Positions 6,066 through 6,094 of a DNA stretch of 6,094 bases are shown piece after piece. The translations under genes were made by a program, and so were the position numbers. The notes below the pieces were generated by a model. It was given only the letters and a program-made list of their open reading frames with translations, ran no database searches and was not told the origin of the DNA. The stretch comes from Ruminococcus sp. (GTDB lineage: Bacteria; Bacillota; Clostridia; Oscillospirales; Ruminococcaceae): the NCBI GenBank assembly GCA_029063695.1, contig JAIDNR010000424.1, positions 1,504 through 7,597 on the forward strand. The letters run 5' to 3'. How positions within the stretch are numbered: position 1 is the first letter of the stretch; each line of letters starts with the position of its first letter.

Positions 6066-6094
6066 TTTTGTAATATATTGTCAAAATATATGGT
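6066..6094. other. AT-rich intergenic start after rsmG, no gene seen
   Basis: These 29 bases contain a weak inverted repeat, ATATATT (6073-6079) and AATATAT (6085-6091), with a 5-nt loop. They also contain TTGTCA (6078-6083), which could be the -35 element of a promoter whose -10 would fall beyond the window. Neither is strong enough to call as a terminator or promoter. Confidence 0.3.

Noticed and set aside
1..6094. oriC/DnaA box cluster, Noc-binding sites, CRISPR, tRNA or mobile elements
   Set aside because: I saw no TTATNCACA cluster, no ATTTCCCGGGAAAT, no spaced direct repeats other than parS, no tRNA-like stretch, and no transposase or integration signs.

Overview
The window is a 6.1 kb piece of a low-GC Bacillota chromosome, probably class Clostridia. 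The Jag C-terminus (SIEGGLYGKIEL) and general sequence feel suggest an Oscillospiraceae/Ruminococcus-like organism, but that family-level guess is inference. All five genes are on the + strand: yidC (3' part only), jag/khpB, mnmE, mnmG and rsmG. This is the conserved rpmH-rnpA-yidC-jag-mnmE-mnmG-rsmG block normally found next to oriC. The origin and dnaA would be expected to the left, and noc or parA/parB (soj/spo0J) often follow rsmG to the right. None of these lies in the window.

Layout: 1-673 is the end of the membrane insertase YidC. 697-1899 is Jag/KhpB, an RNA-binding protein with Jag-N, KH and R3H domains and a long low-complexity linker. 1907-1935 is a clear intrinsic terminator whose T-tract touches the Shine-Dalgarno of mnmE. 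1948-3315 is MnmE and 3480-5354 is MnmG, the two halves of the tRNA wobble-U34 modification enzyme. 5361-6065 is RsmG, the 16S rRNA m7G methyltransferase, six bases after the mnmG stop. The last 29 bases are AT-rich with no gene. YidC and Jag serve membrane protein insertion and RNA binding; MnmE, MnmG and RsmG serve decoding. No gene is broken, and yidC is cut only by the window edge.

The standout signal is not a gene. The 164-bp mnmE-mnmG gap holds four copies of the 16-bp ParB-binding centromere sequence parS (TGTTNCACGTGAAACA), spaced 41, 40 and 40 bp centre to centre. Two more copies are written into the mnmG coding sequence in two different reading frames. The six sites agree at 15 of 16 positions and differ only at position 5. 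This looks like a dense ParB loading zone, the likely core of the chromosome-segregation centromere. parS itself and its origin-proximal location are well known; the compact periodic array and its overlap with a possible mnmG promoter are the parts worth checking.
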